Shown: positions 44,244-53,074 of the stretch, piece after piece
Numbering within the stretch: the stretch's first letter is position 1
Layout: each line of letters begins with the position of its first letter
Assembly: GCF_039543665.1 (NCBI RefSeq)
Contig: NZ_BAABKE010000008.1
Location: forward strand, 1-64,000
DNA length: 64,000 nucleotides
Source of the DNA: Wohlfahrtiimonas larvae
GTDB lineage: Bacteria > Pseudomonadota > Gammaproteobacteria > Cardiobacteriales > Wohlfahrtiimonadaceae
Reading direction: 5' to 3'
Program-made: the position numbers and the translations under genes
Notes under the pieces: model-generated
What the model was told of the DNA's origin: nothing
The model's input: only the letters and a program-made list of their open reading frames with translations
The model's database searches: none

Positions 44244-45689
44244 TTATTGAATTGCCTGAAACATTGGCAATTTCAAAATCTTAATTACCAAAAATATTGC
44301 CAATACTGGCGCAATTGAGAATAGGGCAAATAGCCAGTTGGATGCTACTTGTGCGCCAATTATGCCGCCGATTCTCACTAATCCTGCTTGGTTCGCAACT
44401 AAACCTGCAAAGGCTGCCGCTAATGCTGTTGCGTATAATTGTACCGTTGTAATGGATGCTGAAGTTAAAGTTTCTTCGCCTTTGGGGGCTGATACAAAAA
44501 CTAAATTCAATAAATGTGGCCAAATTAAGCCGATCCCGAAGCCAATCCCAAACAAAGCAAAACCATAAATGATGAAATGTAAAATCTCTGTTGAACCATG
44601 ATTGGACATCGTGAATGCCAACGTGATTAGGGCGCAAGTGACAATCAAAGGACCTATCATCATCAATATTCTGCGAGTTTGTCCAAGTTTTGCAGCACTT
44701 GGTAGTGCAGAGATTGTCCAGCCTGCAGCCATGATTGCTGTCATATAACCTGCGCTCAATGGTTTCATACCATGGATAATTTGTAGGAAGTAGGGGACAA
44801 ATATCTCAGTCGTCATTGCGATCATTAATAAAATCATCACTAAATAGGTTCTGCATAATGTTGTACTGATGCTATAAGAACCTGTGGGTAATAATTTATT
44901 GCTAGCATATTTGTCTACTTTGATCATCCAAATTAATGCAATTAATCCCAAGATTAAGCAAATGCTAGTCCATGTAAGTTCTTCTTTTAAGCTTGATAAT
45001 GAGATGAAAATTATCGATAAAATAAGTAAGGCTAATGAATAGAAAGGGATTTTGGGTTGTTGGCTATTTTGCTTTGTAATTTTTTGTGTGATTTGGCTAT
45101 TCACAACAATAGCTAAAACAGTGATGAATGGTAATAATGACCAAAATGCCCAGCGCCAATGCCCACCTTGTGCAAAGAACCCGCCAATTGTTGGGCCAAA
45201 TAGTGTGGATAATCCCCACATTGCAGAAACTAGGGCTGTGGCTCTTGTCCATAAATGTTGCTCAAATACAATGCGAATTAATGTATAGCCGAGTGCAAAC
45301 ATAATACCGCCACCTAAGCCTTGGAATGCACGCCCCAATAATAGCAATGGCATATTGAATGCGATGGCGCAGCCGATGGATCCTATTGCAAATAGCAATA
45401 ATGCTAATAAATAAGCACGTTTTGGCCCTAAATTCATAACTAATTTATCAGTCATTGTGGATCCAATGATAGAAGTTACAATGAATAAAGTTGTGTTCCA
45501 TGAGAAAAATTCTAAGCCACCAATGTCATTGACGATGTTGGGCAAAATAGTTGTAACGATGTACATATTAATGGCATAAATGGCTACACCGCCTACTAAA
45601 GTAAGCGTTCTAAGAGCATTACCATTGCTAAAAAGATCGGCCCAAGAAGCACCGGGCTCTGCCGTTTGTAAAGGTTGTTCGCTAGACAT
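44244..45689 (-). CDS. MFS transporter, DHA2 family
   Basis: 481 residues with about 14 hydrophobic segments. TTILPNIVNDIGGLEFFSW is the first-helix pattern of the 14-helix drug:proton antiporter group; GRAFQGLGGGIMFALG and LFGPTIGGFF (motif C-like) also fit. A probable proton-driven exporter; the substrate is unknown. Monocistronic. Confidence 0.87.
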   Translation of the reverse strand: MSSEQPLQTAEPGASWADLFSNGNALRTLTLVGGVAIYAINMYIVTTILPNIVNDIGGLEFFSWNTTLFIVTSIIGSTMTDKLVMNLGPKRAYLLALLLFAIGSIGCAIAFNMPLLLLGRAFQGLGGGIMFALGYTLIRIVFEQHLWTRATALVSAMWGLSTLFGPTIGGFFAQGGHWRWAFWSLLPFITVLAIVVNSQITQKITKQNSQQPKIPFYSLALLILSIIFISLSSLKEELTWTSICLILGLIALIWMIKVDKYASNKLLPTGSYSISTTLCRTYLVMILLMIAMTTEIFVPYFLQIIHGMKPLSAGYMTAIMAAGWTISALPSAAKLGQTRRILMMIGPLIVTCALITLAFTMSNHGSTEILHFIIYGFALFGIGFGIGLIWPHLLNLVFVSAPKGEETLTSASITTVQLYATALAAAFAGLVANQAGLVRIGGIIGAQVASNWLFALFSIAPVLAIFLVIKILKLPMFQAIQ

Positions 45690-45781
45690 TGTAAGGATTC
45701 CTGTTGATTATCCAATGATTTGATGGACTATGATATAGTGCGAATGGAATCCAAACAATTATGTTTGTCTAGTATGAATGA

Positions 45782-46855
45782 TTATTCAGCTGCTGATTTT
45801 GCAACATTACCTTTTGGGTAAATAGAGATAATGTAATCTTGGAACTGTTCAGCAACTTTTTTATCATCTGAGCGCTTTAAATAATTTAATACAGCTTCCA
45901 AATAAGGCTCGCTTGGTTGAAGCTCAAAGCCAAGATTTTGGCTGAGTTTTGCATATTGCTCTTTCACTAAATTGGGATTTTCAGGAATGGCTTTCATATT
46001 CACTTGAATGCCATCAAATACATAGCGTAAGCCGTCTAAATTACCTTTCAATGGCACAGATCCATGATCTTCACCTGCATATTGCGCATATTGATAGCTT
46101 AAATTTTTGAATGGTTTCTCTTGTAGATACATATCCAATTTTTGAATGCCATTATAGTGACCTGTTAAATGCCCTTTGTTTTCGCTGTCACCTACTTGCG
46201 TCATGAACAGTTTTTTATTTTTAAAATCTTTACCTTTGACTGCTTGGAAACGTTTAAGCATCACTTCATCATCCCACCAAATGCTTGGATCATGTACGAT
46301 ATAAGCTTGCATCTCTTTTGTACCATTGAGCATGTGATTCAATGCTGTAATGCCACCAAAAGAGTGACCAACAAAAATATTTAATCCATTAGTACGATAT
46401 TTTTTCTCGATATCAGGCATAACTTCTGTTTCTAGAAATTGGAAAAAGGCTATGTTGCCACCTGTTGTGCCTTCGATACGTTTACCTTCTTTTGAGTCAG
46501 GATCAGTTTTTTGTATTGTTGGTGTTAAATCACGAGAACGCTCTGTATTCACAATACCAACCACAATCATTTCTGGCATAGAAGGATAAGGAGCTTTAGA
46601 TAGTTTTTGTACAAATCCAGTGAAGTAATGGAAGTTATTTTCTCCATCTAAAAGGTATATTACAGGATAATCTTGATTTGGATATTTTTCATAAGATGGT
46701 GGTAAATAGATTTGAATTTCTCTATTTTCATTTAAAATAGAAGAATGTAGGGTTTGTATTTCACCAATAGAAATTGCATTTTGTGCAAAAGCATGCGTTG
46801 AGATTTGTGTGGCAACTAGGCCCAGCGCCAGCCATAAAGAAGCTTTTTTAAACAT
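45782..46855 (-). CDS. exported alpha/beta esterase, siderophore-esterase type
   Basis: 357 residues with a signal peptide (cleavage near residue 24). Esterase D family: REIQIYLPPSYE, PVIYLLDGENNF, nucleophile Ser165 in GHSFGG, and a C-terminal EDHGS with the catalytic histidine. The family includes periplasmic IroE and cytoplasmic Fes, which open catecholate siderophores. A strong Fur box upstream (46885) supports a part in iron use. A tetratricopeptide-like helical tail follows from about 300. The substrate is inferred. Confidence 0.85.
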   Translation of the reverse strand: MFKKASLWLALGLVATQISTHAFAQNAISIGEIQTLHSSILNENREIQIYLPPSYEKYPNQDYPVIYLLDGENNFHYFTGFVQKLSKAPYPSMPEMIVVGIVNTERSRDLTPTIQKTDPDSKEGKRIEGTTGGNIAFFQFLETEVMPDIEKKYRTNGLNIFVGHSFGGITALNHMLNGTKEMQAYIVHDPSIWWDDEVMLKRFQAVKGKDFKNKKLFMTQVGDSENKGHLTGHYNGIQKLDMYLQEKPFKNLSYQYAQYAGEDHGSVPLKGNLDGLRYVFDGIQVNMKAIPENPNLVKEQYAKLSQNLGFELQPSEPYLEAVLNYLKRSDDKKVAEQFQDYIISIYPKGNVAKSAAE

Positions 46856-46884
46856 AAAGAATATCCTGTGATTGGTGATAAAAT

Positions 46885-46903
46885 GATAATGATAATCATT
46901 GTT
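46885..46903. promoter_or_regulatory. Fur box
   Basis: GATAATGATAATCATTGTT matches the 19-bp Fur consensus GATAATGATAATCATTATC at all but the last positions. It is 29 bases upstream of the esterase gene, so that gene is expected to be iron-repressed. Confidence 0.88.
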
Positions 46904-46998
46904 ATTTATAAGGGCAATGGTTAATGTAAAATTAATTCATAAAAAGATATTGACCAAAGGGACTAAAAGGAGTTTAATTAAAACACTATTTTTTAATA

Positions 46999-47046
46999 GC
47001 GCCGATTTGACACAGATTGCGGGCGAAAAACAGCTAAACAGTGGGT
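46999..47046 (+). ncRNA. SAM-II (metA motif, SAM_alpha) riboswitch aptamer
   Basis: The string CGCC-GATTTGA-CACAGATTGC-GGGCG-AAAAA-CAGCTAAA matches the order and wording of the SAM-II aptamer: P1 CGCC (47000-47003) with GGCG (47022-47025), loop GATTTG, an ATTGC-GGGC segment, and the 3' GCTAAA that forms the pseudoknot. It precedes the methionine ABC transporter operon metNIQ, an expected SAM target. Recognised by eye only. Confidence 0.75.
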
Positions 47047-47095
47047 GTTAGTTACTCTTAACCAATGAGCAAATATACATCAAACCATTTTCCTG

Positions 47096-47133
47096 TTAAG
47101 CCCGTTGTGTTGATCACATCGGGCTTAATTTTT
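47096..47133 (+). terminator. leader terminator of metNIQ
   Basis: TTAAGCCCG (47096-47104) and CGGGCTTAA (47120-47128), with TGTG/CACA extending the stem and five T behind. It lies between the aptamer and metN on the same strand, and no gene ends here, so it can only be a leader attenuator. CTTAAC at 47057-47062 can pair with GTTAAG at 47095-47100 and might act as antiterminator. Confidence 0.8.
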
Positions 47134-47151
47134 GGTTAGGAGTTTGTTTGT

Positions 47152-47889
47152 ATGATTTTCTTGGATAATATTGCCAAGCAATATCAAAACCAAGATAACA
47201 CTTGGTTCAGTGCTGTTCGCCCAACAACATTGCATATTCAAAAGGGTGAAATTTTTGGCTTAATGGGTTATTCAGGCGCAGGAAAATCGACGTTATTGCG
47301 TTTAATTAATTTATTAGAACGACCTGATCAAGGCTCTGTTCGAGTGGGGGATCAAGATCTCACAAAATTATCTAAAGATGATTTACGCTTAGCGCGTCAA
47401 AAAATTGGCATGGTGTTTCAGCAATTCAATTTATTATCGAATCGTACAGTTGCCGAAAACATTGCATTTCCATTGGAAATTGCAGGTTGGAGCAAGCAAG
47501 ATATTGAAAAACGAGTGGCTGAATGTTTAGAAATTGTGCACTTAAGCGATCGCATCAACCATTATCCATCACAATTATCAGGCGGACAAAAGCAGCGCGT
47601 CGGCATTGCGCGTGCTTTAGCATCAAATCCTTCTGTCATTCTAGCGGATGAGCCAACTAGTGCATTAGATCCTTCCACAACTCGCAGTGTATTAAGTTGC
47701 TTAAAAGAGATTAACGAGCGCTTCAACGTTACGATTGTGATTGTGACACACGAAATGAGCGTGATTCGTAACTTATGCCATCGTGCCGCATTATTGAATC
47801 ATGGGGAAATTGTGGAGATTGTGGAAGTGCAGGATAACAAAATCTATGCGCAATCAGCGATTGGTCAAGAATTGGTGAGAGAAGATTAA
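47152..47889 (+). CDS. metN: methionine ABC transporter ATP-binding protein
   Basis: 245 residues. Walker A GYSGAGKST (39-47), Q loop FQQFNLL, signature LSGGQKQR, Walker B VILADEPTSALD, switch His in VTHEMS. It powers import of D- and L-methionine. E. coli MetN (343) carries a C-terminal ACT-like domain that senses methionine and inhibits transport; here the protein ends right after the ATPase, so this domain is missing. Followed by metI after one base. Confidence 0.93.
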   Translation: MIFLDNIAKQYQNQDNTWFSAVRPTTLHIQKGEIFGLMGYSGAGKSTLLRLINLLERPDQGSVRVGDQDLTKLSKDDLRLARQKIGMVFQQFNLLSNRTVAENIAFPLEIAGWSKQDIEKRVAECLEIVHLSDRINHYPSQLSGGQKQRVGIARALASNPSVILADEPTSALDPSTTRSVLSCLKEINERFNVTIVIVTHEMSVIRNLCHRAALLNHGEIVEIVEVQDNKIYAQSAIGQELVRED

Positions 47890-47890
47890 G

Positions 47891-48574
47891 ATGTTAGAAA
47901 GATTCAACGAAGCAGTACAAAATATTTTAGCGATTCAAGATGAAATTTTATTAGCATTTTGGCAAACATTTGTGATGGTTGGAATTTCAACTGTTGTGGG
48001 TGTTTTGCTTGGTACAGTTTTAGGGATTTATCTATTTTTAACAGGGAAGAATCAGTTATTTGCTAATCCTGCTGTGCATCATGTATTGAATGCAAGCGTA
48101 AACTTTATGCGTGCATTCCCATTTGTGATTTTGATGATTGCTTTGATTCCATTGACGAAAGTGATCATTGGTAAATCCATTGGGCCAGTTGCGGCATCAT
48201 TTGTATTAACGGTTTCGGCAGTGTTTTATTTCTCTCGTTTGGTTGAGCAGAACTTGCGTGAAGTACCACGTGGCATGATTGAAGCTGCGGAATCTGTGGG
48301 CGCAAAGCCATTCACAATTATTTTTAAAGTGTTGTTATCAGAATGCCGTTCGAGCATGGTTTCAAGCATCACAGTTTTAGCCATCAGCGTTTTATCTTAC
48401 AGCGCAGCAGCAGGGATGATTGGTGGCGGTGGTTTGGGGGATTTAGCCATTCGTTATGGTTATTACCGTTTCCAAACTGAATTTATTGTTTTCATTGTGG
48501 CAGTTTTATCCATTTTAGTGATCTTGATGCAATCTATAGGCAATAGCATCGCTAGAAAATTAGATAAACGTTAG
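47891..48574 (+). CDS. metI: methionine ABC transporter permease
   Basis: 227 residues, five to six helices. TFVMVGISTVVGVLLGTVLGI at the N-terminus and the EAA loop EVPRGMIEAAESVGAKPFTIIFKVLL, which docks to MetN. FPFVILMIALIPLTK is typical of MetI. Inner membrane, acts as a dimer. Between metN and metQ in one operon. Confidence 0.95.
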   Translation: MLERFNEAVQNILAIQDEILLAFWQTFVMVGISTVVGVLLGTVLGIYLFLTGKNQLFANPAVHHVLNASVNFMRAFPFVILMIALIPLTKVIIGKSIGPVAASFVLTVSAVFYFSRLVEQNLREVPRGMIEAAESVGAKPFTIIFKVLLSECRSSMVSSITVLAISVLSYSAAAGMIGGGGLGDLAIRYGYYRFQTEFIVFIVAVLSILVILMQSIGNSIARKLDKR

Positions 48575-48610
48575 TTTTATAAATTGTTGGGATAGTTGAG
48601 GAGTTTTAGC

Positions 48611-49462
48611 ATGAAAAAATTATGGTCAAAAGCATTAACAGCAAGTGCATTGGCATTGAGCTTAGTATTGGCAGGTTGTGGTCAAGGTAATGATGCAGCA
48701 ACAGCATCGGATAAACCTGTAGAAAAGAAAGAGATCACAATTGGTACAACGCCTGGCATGTTTGCGGATATGGTGCGTGATTCTGTGCGCCCACAATTGG
48801 AGAAGAAAGGTTATACACTTAAATTGGTTGAATTTACGGATTATGTGCGCCCAAATATTGCTTTGGCAGATGGCGATTTAGATATCAACGTATTCCAACA
48901 TAAGCCTTATTTGGATCTGTTTAAAGAGCAACATAAATTGGATTTGATTGAAGTTTTCCAAGTACCAACAGCCCCTCTCGGCATTTATCCTGGCAAATTA
49001 AGTTCATTAGATGATATTAAAGAAGGTAGCTCAGTTGCTGTTTCGAATGATCCTAGTAATAACGCGCGTGCATTAGTAATGTTGGATGAGTTGGGTTGGA
49101 TTAAATTAAAAGAAGGTGTGAATCCTTTGGTTGCATTGAAGAAAGATATCGTGGAAAACCCTAAAAATATTCAAATTGTGGAGTTAGAAGCAGCGCAATT
49201 GCCACGCGCACGCGCGGATGTGGATTTTGCTGTAATCAATGGTAACTACGCGATTGATGCAGGTATTAAACCAACAGAAGCATTGTTCCAAGAGCCAAGC
49301 TTTGCTTATGTAAACTGGAGTGCTGTGAAGCCAAAAGATAAAGATGCGGTATGGTTGAAAGACATCACAGAAGCCTATAATTCAGATGAATTCAAAGCAT
49401 ATGTTGATCAAAAATTCCCAGGCTTTAAATTGCCAGCAATTTGGGGCGAGCAAGCTAAGTAA
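48611..49462 (+). CDS. metQ: methionine-binding lipoprotein
   Basis: 283 residues from the ATG at 48611 (GAGGAG 7 bases upstream; upstream in-frame codons overlap it). Signal peptide with lipobox LAGC, lipid cysteine 23. NlpA/MetQ domain: TIGTTPGMFADMV, FTDYVRPNIALADGDLDINVFQHKPYLD. Delivers methionine to MetNI from the periplasm. Last gene of the operon. Confidence 0.95.
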   Translation: MKKLWSKALTASALALSLVLAGCGQGNDAATASDKPVEKKEITIGTTPGMFADMVRDSVRPQLEKKGYTLKLVEFTDYVRPNIALADGDLDINVFQHKPYLDLFKEQHKLDLIEVFQVPTAPLGIYPGKLSSLDDIKEGSSVAVSNDPSNNARALVMLDELGWIKLKEGVNPLVALKKDIVENPKNIQIVELEAAQLPRARADVDFAVINGNYAIDAGIKPTEALFQEPSFAYVNWSAVKPKDKDAVWLKDITEAYNSDEFKAYVDQKFPGFKLPAIWGEQAK

Positions 49463-49490
49463 TTGCTAGCTAATATATTAAAGATATTCA

Positions 49491-49517
49491 AAGGAATCAT
49501 GCGTGATTCCTTTTTTT
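49491..49517 (+). terminator. metNIQ terminator
   Basis: AAGGAATCA / TGATTCCTT with a TGCG loop and seven T. Confidence 0.92.
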
Positions 49518-49635
49518 ATTGTGTGAATAAATTCAAGTGAGCGAATTTGTATTAAACTAGATTGATTCTGCATGGTGAATCTTCCACATTTCAGTGAAAC
49601 TAAATACCTTGTTATTTATAAAGGATTAATGTTGT

Positions 49636-50169
49636 ATGAAAAAAGTAGTACTCGGTTTAGTTGTGATGTTGGGCTGTGCAAATGCGCAGGATTTTACGTT
49701 ATCAAGTCCAGAGCTTGAAGCTAATGGATTGACGAATAAACAGATGTTCAATCAGTTTGGTTGTCAGGGTGAGAATATTTCGCCTGCATTAGAATGGAAC
49801 AATGCCCCCAAAGATACTAAAAGTTTTGTGTTAACTGTGTATGATCCAGATGCGCCATCAGGTTCAGGTTGGTGGCATTGGGTGGTTGCGAATATTCCGC
49901 CTGCAACGACAGGCATTATTGAAAATGCAGGCAGTTCTGTGGATTTGATGCCAAAAGGTTCTTGGAGTGTTCGCAATGATTATGGCATCAATACTTTTGG
50001 TGGCGCTTGTCCACCTGAAGGCAGAACGCATCGTTATCAATTCACATTATATGCTTTAGATATTGATCAAATTCCTGAATCAGAAGCTGCATCGCCTGCG
50101 TTTATTGGCTTTATGGCAAATCATCACATGATTGGCAAAGCAACAATGACTTATACTTTTGGTCGATAA
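49636..50169 (+). CDS. YbhB/YbcL family PEBP-like protein, exported
   Basis: 177 residues with a signal peptide of about 18 residues. The phosphatidylethanolamine-binding-protein fold is marked by SPALEWNNAPKDTKSFVLTVYDPDAP, WWHWVVANIPP and YGINTFGGACPPEGRTHRY. In bacteria these proteins are of unclear role; the ligand-binding DPDAP and GxxxPP-H motifs are intact. Lies 24 bases before the AraC regulator and is likely its cotranscribed partner. Confidence 0.9.
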   Translation: MKKVVLGLVVMLGCANAQDFTLSSPELEANGLTNKQMFNQFGCQGENISPALEWNNAPKDTKSFVLTVYDPDAPSGSGWWHWVVANIPPATTGIIENAGSSVDLMPKGSWSVRNDYGINTFGGACPPEGRTHRYQFTLYALDIDQIPESEAASPAFIGFMANHHMIGKATMTYTFGR

Positions 50170-50193
50170 ATATAAAAATTAAGGGAGAAAAAA

Positions 50194-51030
50194 GTGGGTT
50201 TGGAAAGTTCAAAGCAATTATTGAGATTTGAAGATATCGGTACTTGCGCGACCATCTTTCAACATTATGAACAGCCTTTAACTCAAATTTTCTGCCTCAA
50301 TCCAATGGTGATTTTAGTGTTGCAAGGTACTAAAATCATCGAGCTTGATCATCAAAAATCCATAATTCATGCAGGTGAAATATTGGTAATTCCTGCAGGT
50401 ACAACATTGGATATTATTAATTTAAATCCTGTGAATGATAGCTATTTAGCATGTTATTTTACGTGGGAATCTAAGCCATTAAAATATTATGAAAAAATGC
50501 GAGAAAGCCGTCATTCAGCATATTTAGAGGATGTTCAAATCTTAAAGAATATCCCTGAATCATTTAAAGATAGTTTTTTACAGATATCCAACCAGCTAAC
50601 CACAATCGAAAATCGAGATTTAATTTCACATAAATTTGTGGAAATTCTGATTTGGTTAGAGCAAATGGGGATTGTTTTTTCCAGTGTTGAAAACCTTACA
50701 TTGTCTCAAAAAATTACTCAGTTAATCTCTCAAGCACCCAATCAAAAATGGCAAGCTAAAGGAATTGCACAGCATTTTCATTTAGGTGAAAGCACGATGC
50801 GTAGGCATCTTGCGAATGAAAATACAAGTGTCAGCCAACTTATACAAAATGTGCGCACAAGTTATGGCTTAACTTTATTGCAAACAACCCATTGGAACAT
50901 TGAAGATATCGCCCAAGAAGCTGGCTATGAATCAGGCTCCCGATTTGCATATTACTTTAGACAACGTTTTGGTTTCTTGCCGAGTGAAATGAAGAATAAT
51001 GCTAAACCAAATAGAGAAATACGTAATTAA
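50194..51030 (+). CDS. AraC family transcriptional regulator
   Basis: 278 residues, GTG start with AGGGAG 7 bases upstream. N-terminal cupin-like sensor (GEILVIPAGTTLDI) and C-terminal double HTH: IAQHFHLGESTMRRHL and IEDIAQEAGYESGSRFAYYFRQRFGFLPSEMK. Effector and targets unknown; the adjacent PEBP gene is the best candidate. Its end overlaps the end of the convergent 102-residue gene. Confidence 0.92.
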   Translation: MGLESSKQLLRFEDIGTCATIFQHYEQPLTQIFCLNPMVILVLQGTKIIELDHQKSIIHAGEILVIPAGTTLDIINLNPVNDSYLACYFTWESKPLKYYEKMRESRHSAYLEDVQILKNIPESFKDSFLQISNQLTTIENRDLISHKFVEILIWLEQMGIVFSSVENLTLSQKITQLISQAPNQKWQAKGIAQHFHLGESTMRRHLANENTSVSQLIQNVRTSYGLTLLQTTHWNIEDIAQEAGYESGSRFAYYFRQRFGFLPSEMKNNAKPNREIRN

Positions 51031-51335
51031 TAGCACCGAGGATAGAATATACATATCGACATCCAACCCACAAATACAACGACCCAAAGCATTATAAATA
51101 TATAAAATAGGGTTAAAATAATTTTGGGTATTAATGGTATTGATTTTGCAGAAAGAATAGGAACTATAGAAATAGGGCTTGCAATAGCTCCAAGTACTAC
51201 AAAGAATACATCGATATTGGTGAGTAACTCGAAAAAACGAGTGAGAGCAATTACTAAGAAAGCACCCCATATTGGATAGCTCAGCAAAAGAATGTTAATG
51301 ATAATTTTTTTATGTTTAGTGAGAAATGCTTTCAT
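51027..51335 (-). CDS. small membrane protein at the end of the ynb-like operon
   Basis: 102 residues, three hydrophobic helices, Lys-rich N-terminus. AAAGGAAAG lies just before the start. It begins 12 bases after the 142-residue gene, so both belong to the leftward ynb-type operon. No family recognised. The last codons overlap the AraC regulator gene by 4 bases, tail to tail. Confidence 0.7.
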   Translation of the reverse strand: MKAFLTKHKKIIINILLLSYPIWGAFLVIALTRFFELLTNIDVFFVVLGAIASPISIVPILSAKSIPLIPKIILTLFYIFIMLWVVVFVGWMSICIFYPRCY

Positions 51336-51347
51336 ATTTACTTTCCT

Positions 51348-51776
51348 TTATCCAAAGAAACACAGCACCATAATCAACAGGAGTGGATATAAAGCTACTT
51401 GTAAAACCAAATAAGTGATTTGTAATTTTACTAAGCAAATAATCCCTGCAATTCTACTTTCTAAGCTTCTTGTTGTATCAGGCTCGAGGTTTTTAATGAG
51501 TTTGTGTTTCAGTAAGATTTGGTCAAAGGCTTCCAAGTTTTCAATGCTTGGGGATTCTGATTGTAATAATTGAAAAAACTCATAATCCATCGCAATGCGA
51601 AGCGCATAATAAGTTTGTGCGATCAGCAATACAAACGCAAGCAAAATCGCGATGATTGCAAATCTAAAAGGTGCAAGATAAGCAATGCTCAACGCTGTGA
51701 TGATGAATATTGCCCAAGATGATCGATTGATTAATTTGCCTTGTTTTAATAGCGCAATTAATACGGATATTTCCAC
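51348..51776 (-). CDS. membrane protein following ynbD, unrecognised
   Basis: 142 residues: a pair of helices (about 20-57), a soluble, acidic middle with FFQLLQSESPSIENLEAFDQILL, and a C-terminal hydrophobic end (LVLQVALYPLLLIMVLCFF). It overlaps ynbD by 19 bases, which signals coupled translation and a role linked to that pathway. No known family seen. Confidence 0.72.
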   Translation of the reverse strand: MEISVLIALLKQGKLINRSSWAIFIITALSIAYLAPFRFAIIAILLAFVLLIAQTYYALRIAMDYEFFQLLQSESPSIENLEAFDQILLKHKLIKNLEPDTTRSLESRIAGIICLVKLQITYLVLQVALYPLLLIMVLCFFG

Positions 51777-53074
51777 GTTAATCTCCTTAAAATTTTGATC
51801 TGTTCTTTATTTAATACGATATCTTTGCGTGCTTTTTTCAGCTGTTTAATCGCTTGGTTAACTGAATAGTTACGATAAACCACTAAATAAGCCACTAAAC
51901 TTGCGGCGCTTCTTGAATAGCCTAAAGCACAGAAAACTAAAGTATCGCCATTACGAATGGCTTTATTGATGGTATTGGCAGCATGTTCACATTCATCCAA
52001 AGATAATGGCGTCATATCCAATAAATAATTAGGATAATAATTCATGACTTTGTGCCCATTGAGGGGAATCTCTGCACAGCAATCCACTAAGCTTTTAAAT
52101 TGTCGAGCAGTTTTGGTATTGGGGATTGCGCCTAAAAATAGATTTGGCAAAACTTTATCGTAAGAATTATTCTTGCACGTCCAAATTTTAGAATTAATCT
52201 TTGCAATGAGGATATAAGGCAGAAATAGAATCCATTGGCTCAATGAATAGTTACCATTTTTCTGTTTAGGAAAACCTTTCTTACCAAAAAAGCCATAATT
52301 ACAAGCCACAATCAAAAGTGAAAATGCAGGATACAATAACCACAACCAAGCATGTTTATTCACAATTGCTATCATGGTGAAGATGATGGATACAGTGAAA
52401 TAAACACCAAACCATTTCCAATTTTTAGCGAGTTTTGGCACATATAGAGGGGATTGAATATGATTAGGAAATATCCAAATGGCTAAAGCACCCGCCAACA
52501 TTCCTGCAGGTATATCAATGAAATGATGCTGCCATGTTGTTAATACCGAAGCGCCAATGAAAATCGACCAAATGCTAATGAGCCAATGCCATTTTTTAGA
52601 AAATCGCTCAGTATAAAAAGTCCATAACACAACTAAAAGGGCAATGTGCAAAGAGGGCGCTTGATTATAAGGGTGATCAAACTTCATCAAAGAATCAAAC
52701 CACCAACCGAAAAAACCGCCAACATCAGGACGAGAAAGAATATTGATCTGTTGCAATGGAAAGAGCAGAAAACCCAAAACACAGATAATTTGTGTGGCCA
52801 ATAAGCGTTTGCCCAATGTTTTGAGTTGTTTGCTATTGATCGCTAATAAAATGGCTAAACCATAAAAGAGGTTTTCTGTCCAATAGGGAATGATCGTCCA
52901 TGGAATCAATGGAATGTTATGTTCCCATTGAAACATGATGTGGGGAATGATCTCAGTTTTTGCCCGCCAAATGGTTAAATAATTGGCGGCATTGTAGGTG
53001 AGATAAAAGAATATGGCTAAAGATAATAGCCATATTCCTTTTTGTTGCCAGAGTTTTTTATTGTTTTTGTCCAT
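51758..53074 (-). CDS. ynbD: PAP2-type / dual-specificity phosphatase fusion (YnbD family)
   Basis: 438 residues (E. coli YnbD 430). N-terminal part with six or so helices and PAP2-like residues (APSLHIALLV and HHFIDIPAGMLAG), then further helices, then a cytosolic dual-specificity phosphatase domain from about residue 300 with NLFLGAIPNTKTA and the active loop C382-ALGYS-R388. Two phosphatase types in one chain suggest removal of phosphate from a lipid intermediate. The start at 53074 overlaps ynbC by 17 bases; an earlier ATG at 53116 is less likely. Confidence 0.88.
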   Translation of the reverse strand: MDKNNKKLWQQKGIWLLSLAIFFYLTYNAANYLTIWRAKTEIIPHIMFQWEHNIPLIPWTIIPYWTENLFYGLAILLAINSKQLKTLGKRLLATQIICVLGFLLFPLQQINILSRPDVGGFFGWWFDSLMKFDHPYNQAPSLHIALLVVLWTFYTERFSKKWHWLISIWSIFIGASVLTTWQHHFIDIPAGMLAGALAIWIFPNHIQSPLYVPKLAKNWKWFGVYFTVSIIFTMIAIVNKHAWLWLLYPAFSLLIVACNYGFFGKKGFPKQKNGNYSLSQWILFLPYILIAKINSKIWTCKNNSYDKVLPNLFLGAIPNTKTARQFKSLVDCCAEIPLNGHKVMNYYPNYLLDMTPLSLDECEHAANTINKAIRNGDTLVFCALGYSRSAASLVAYLVVYRNYSVNQAIKQLKKARKDIVLNKEQIKILRRLTWKYPY

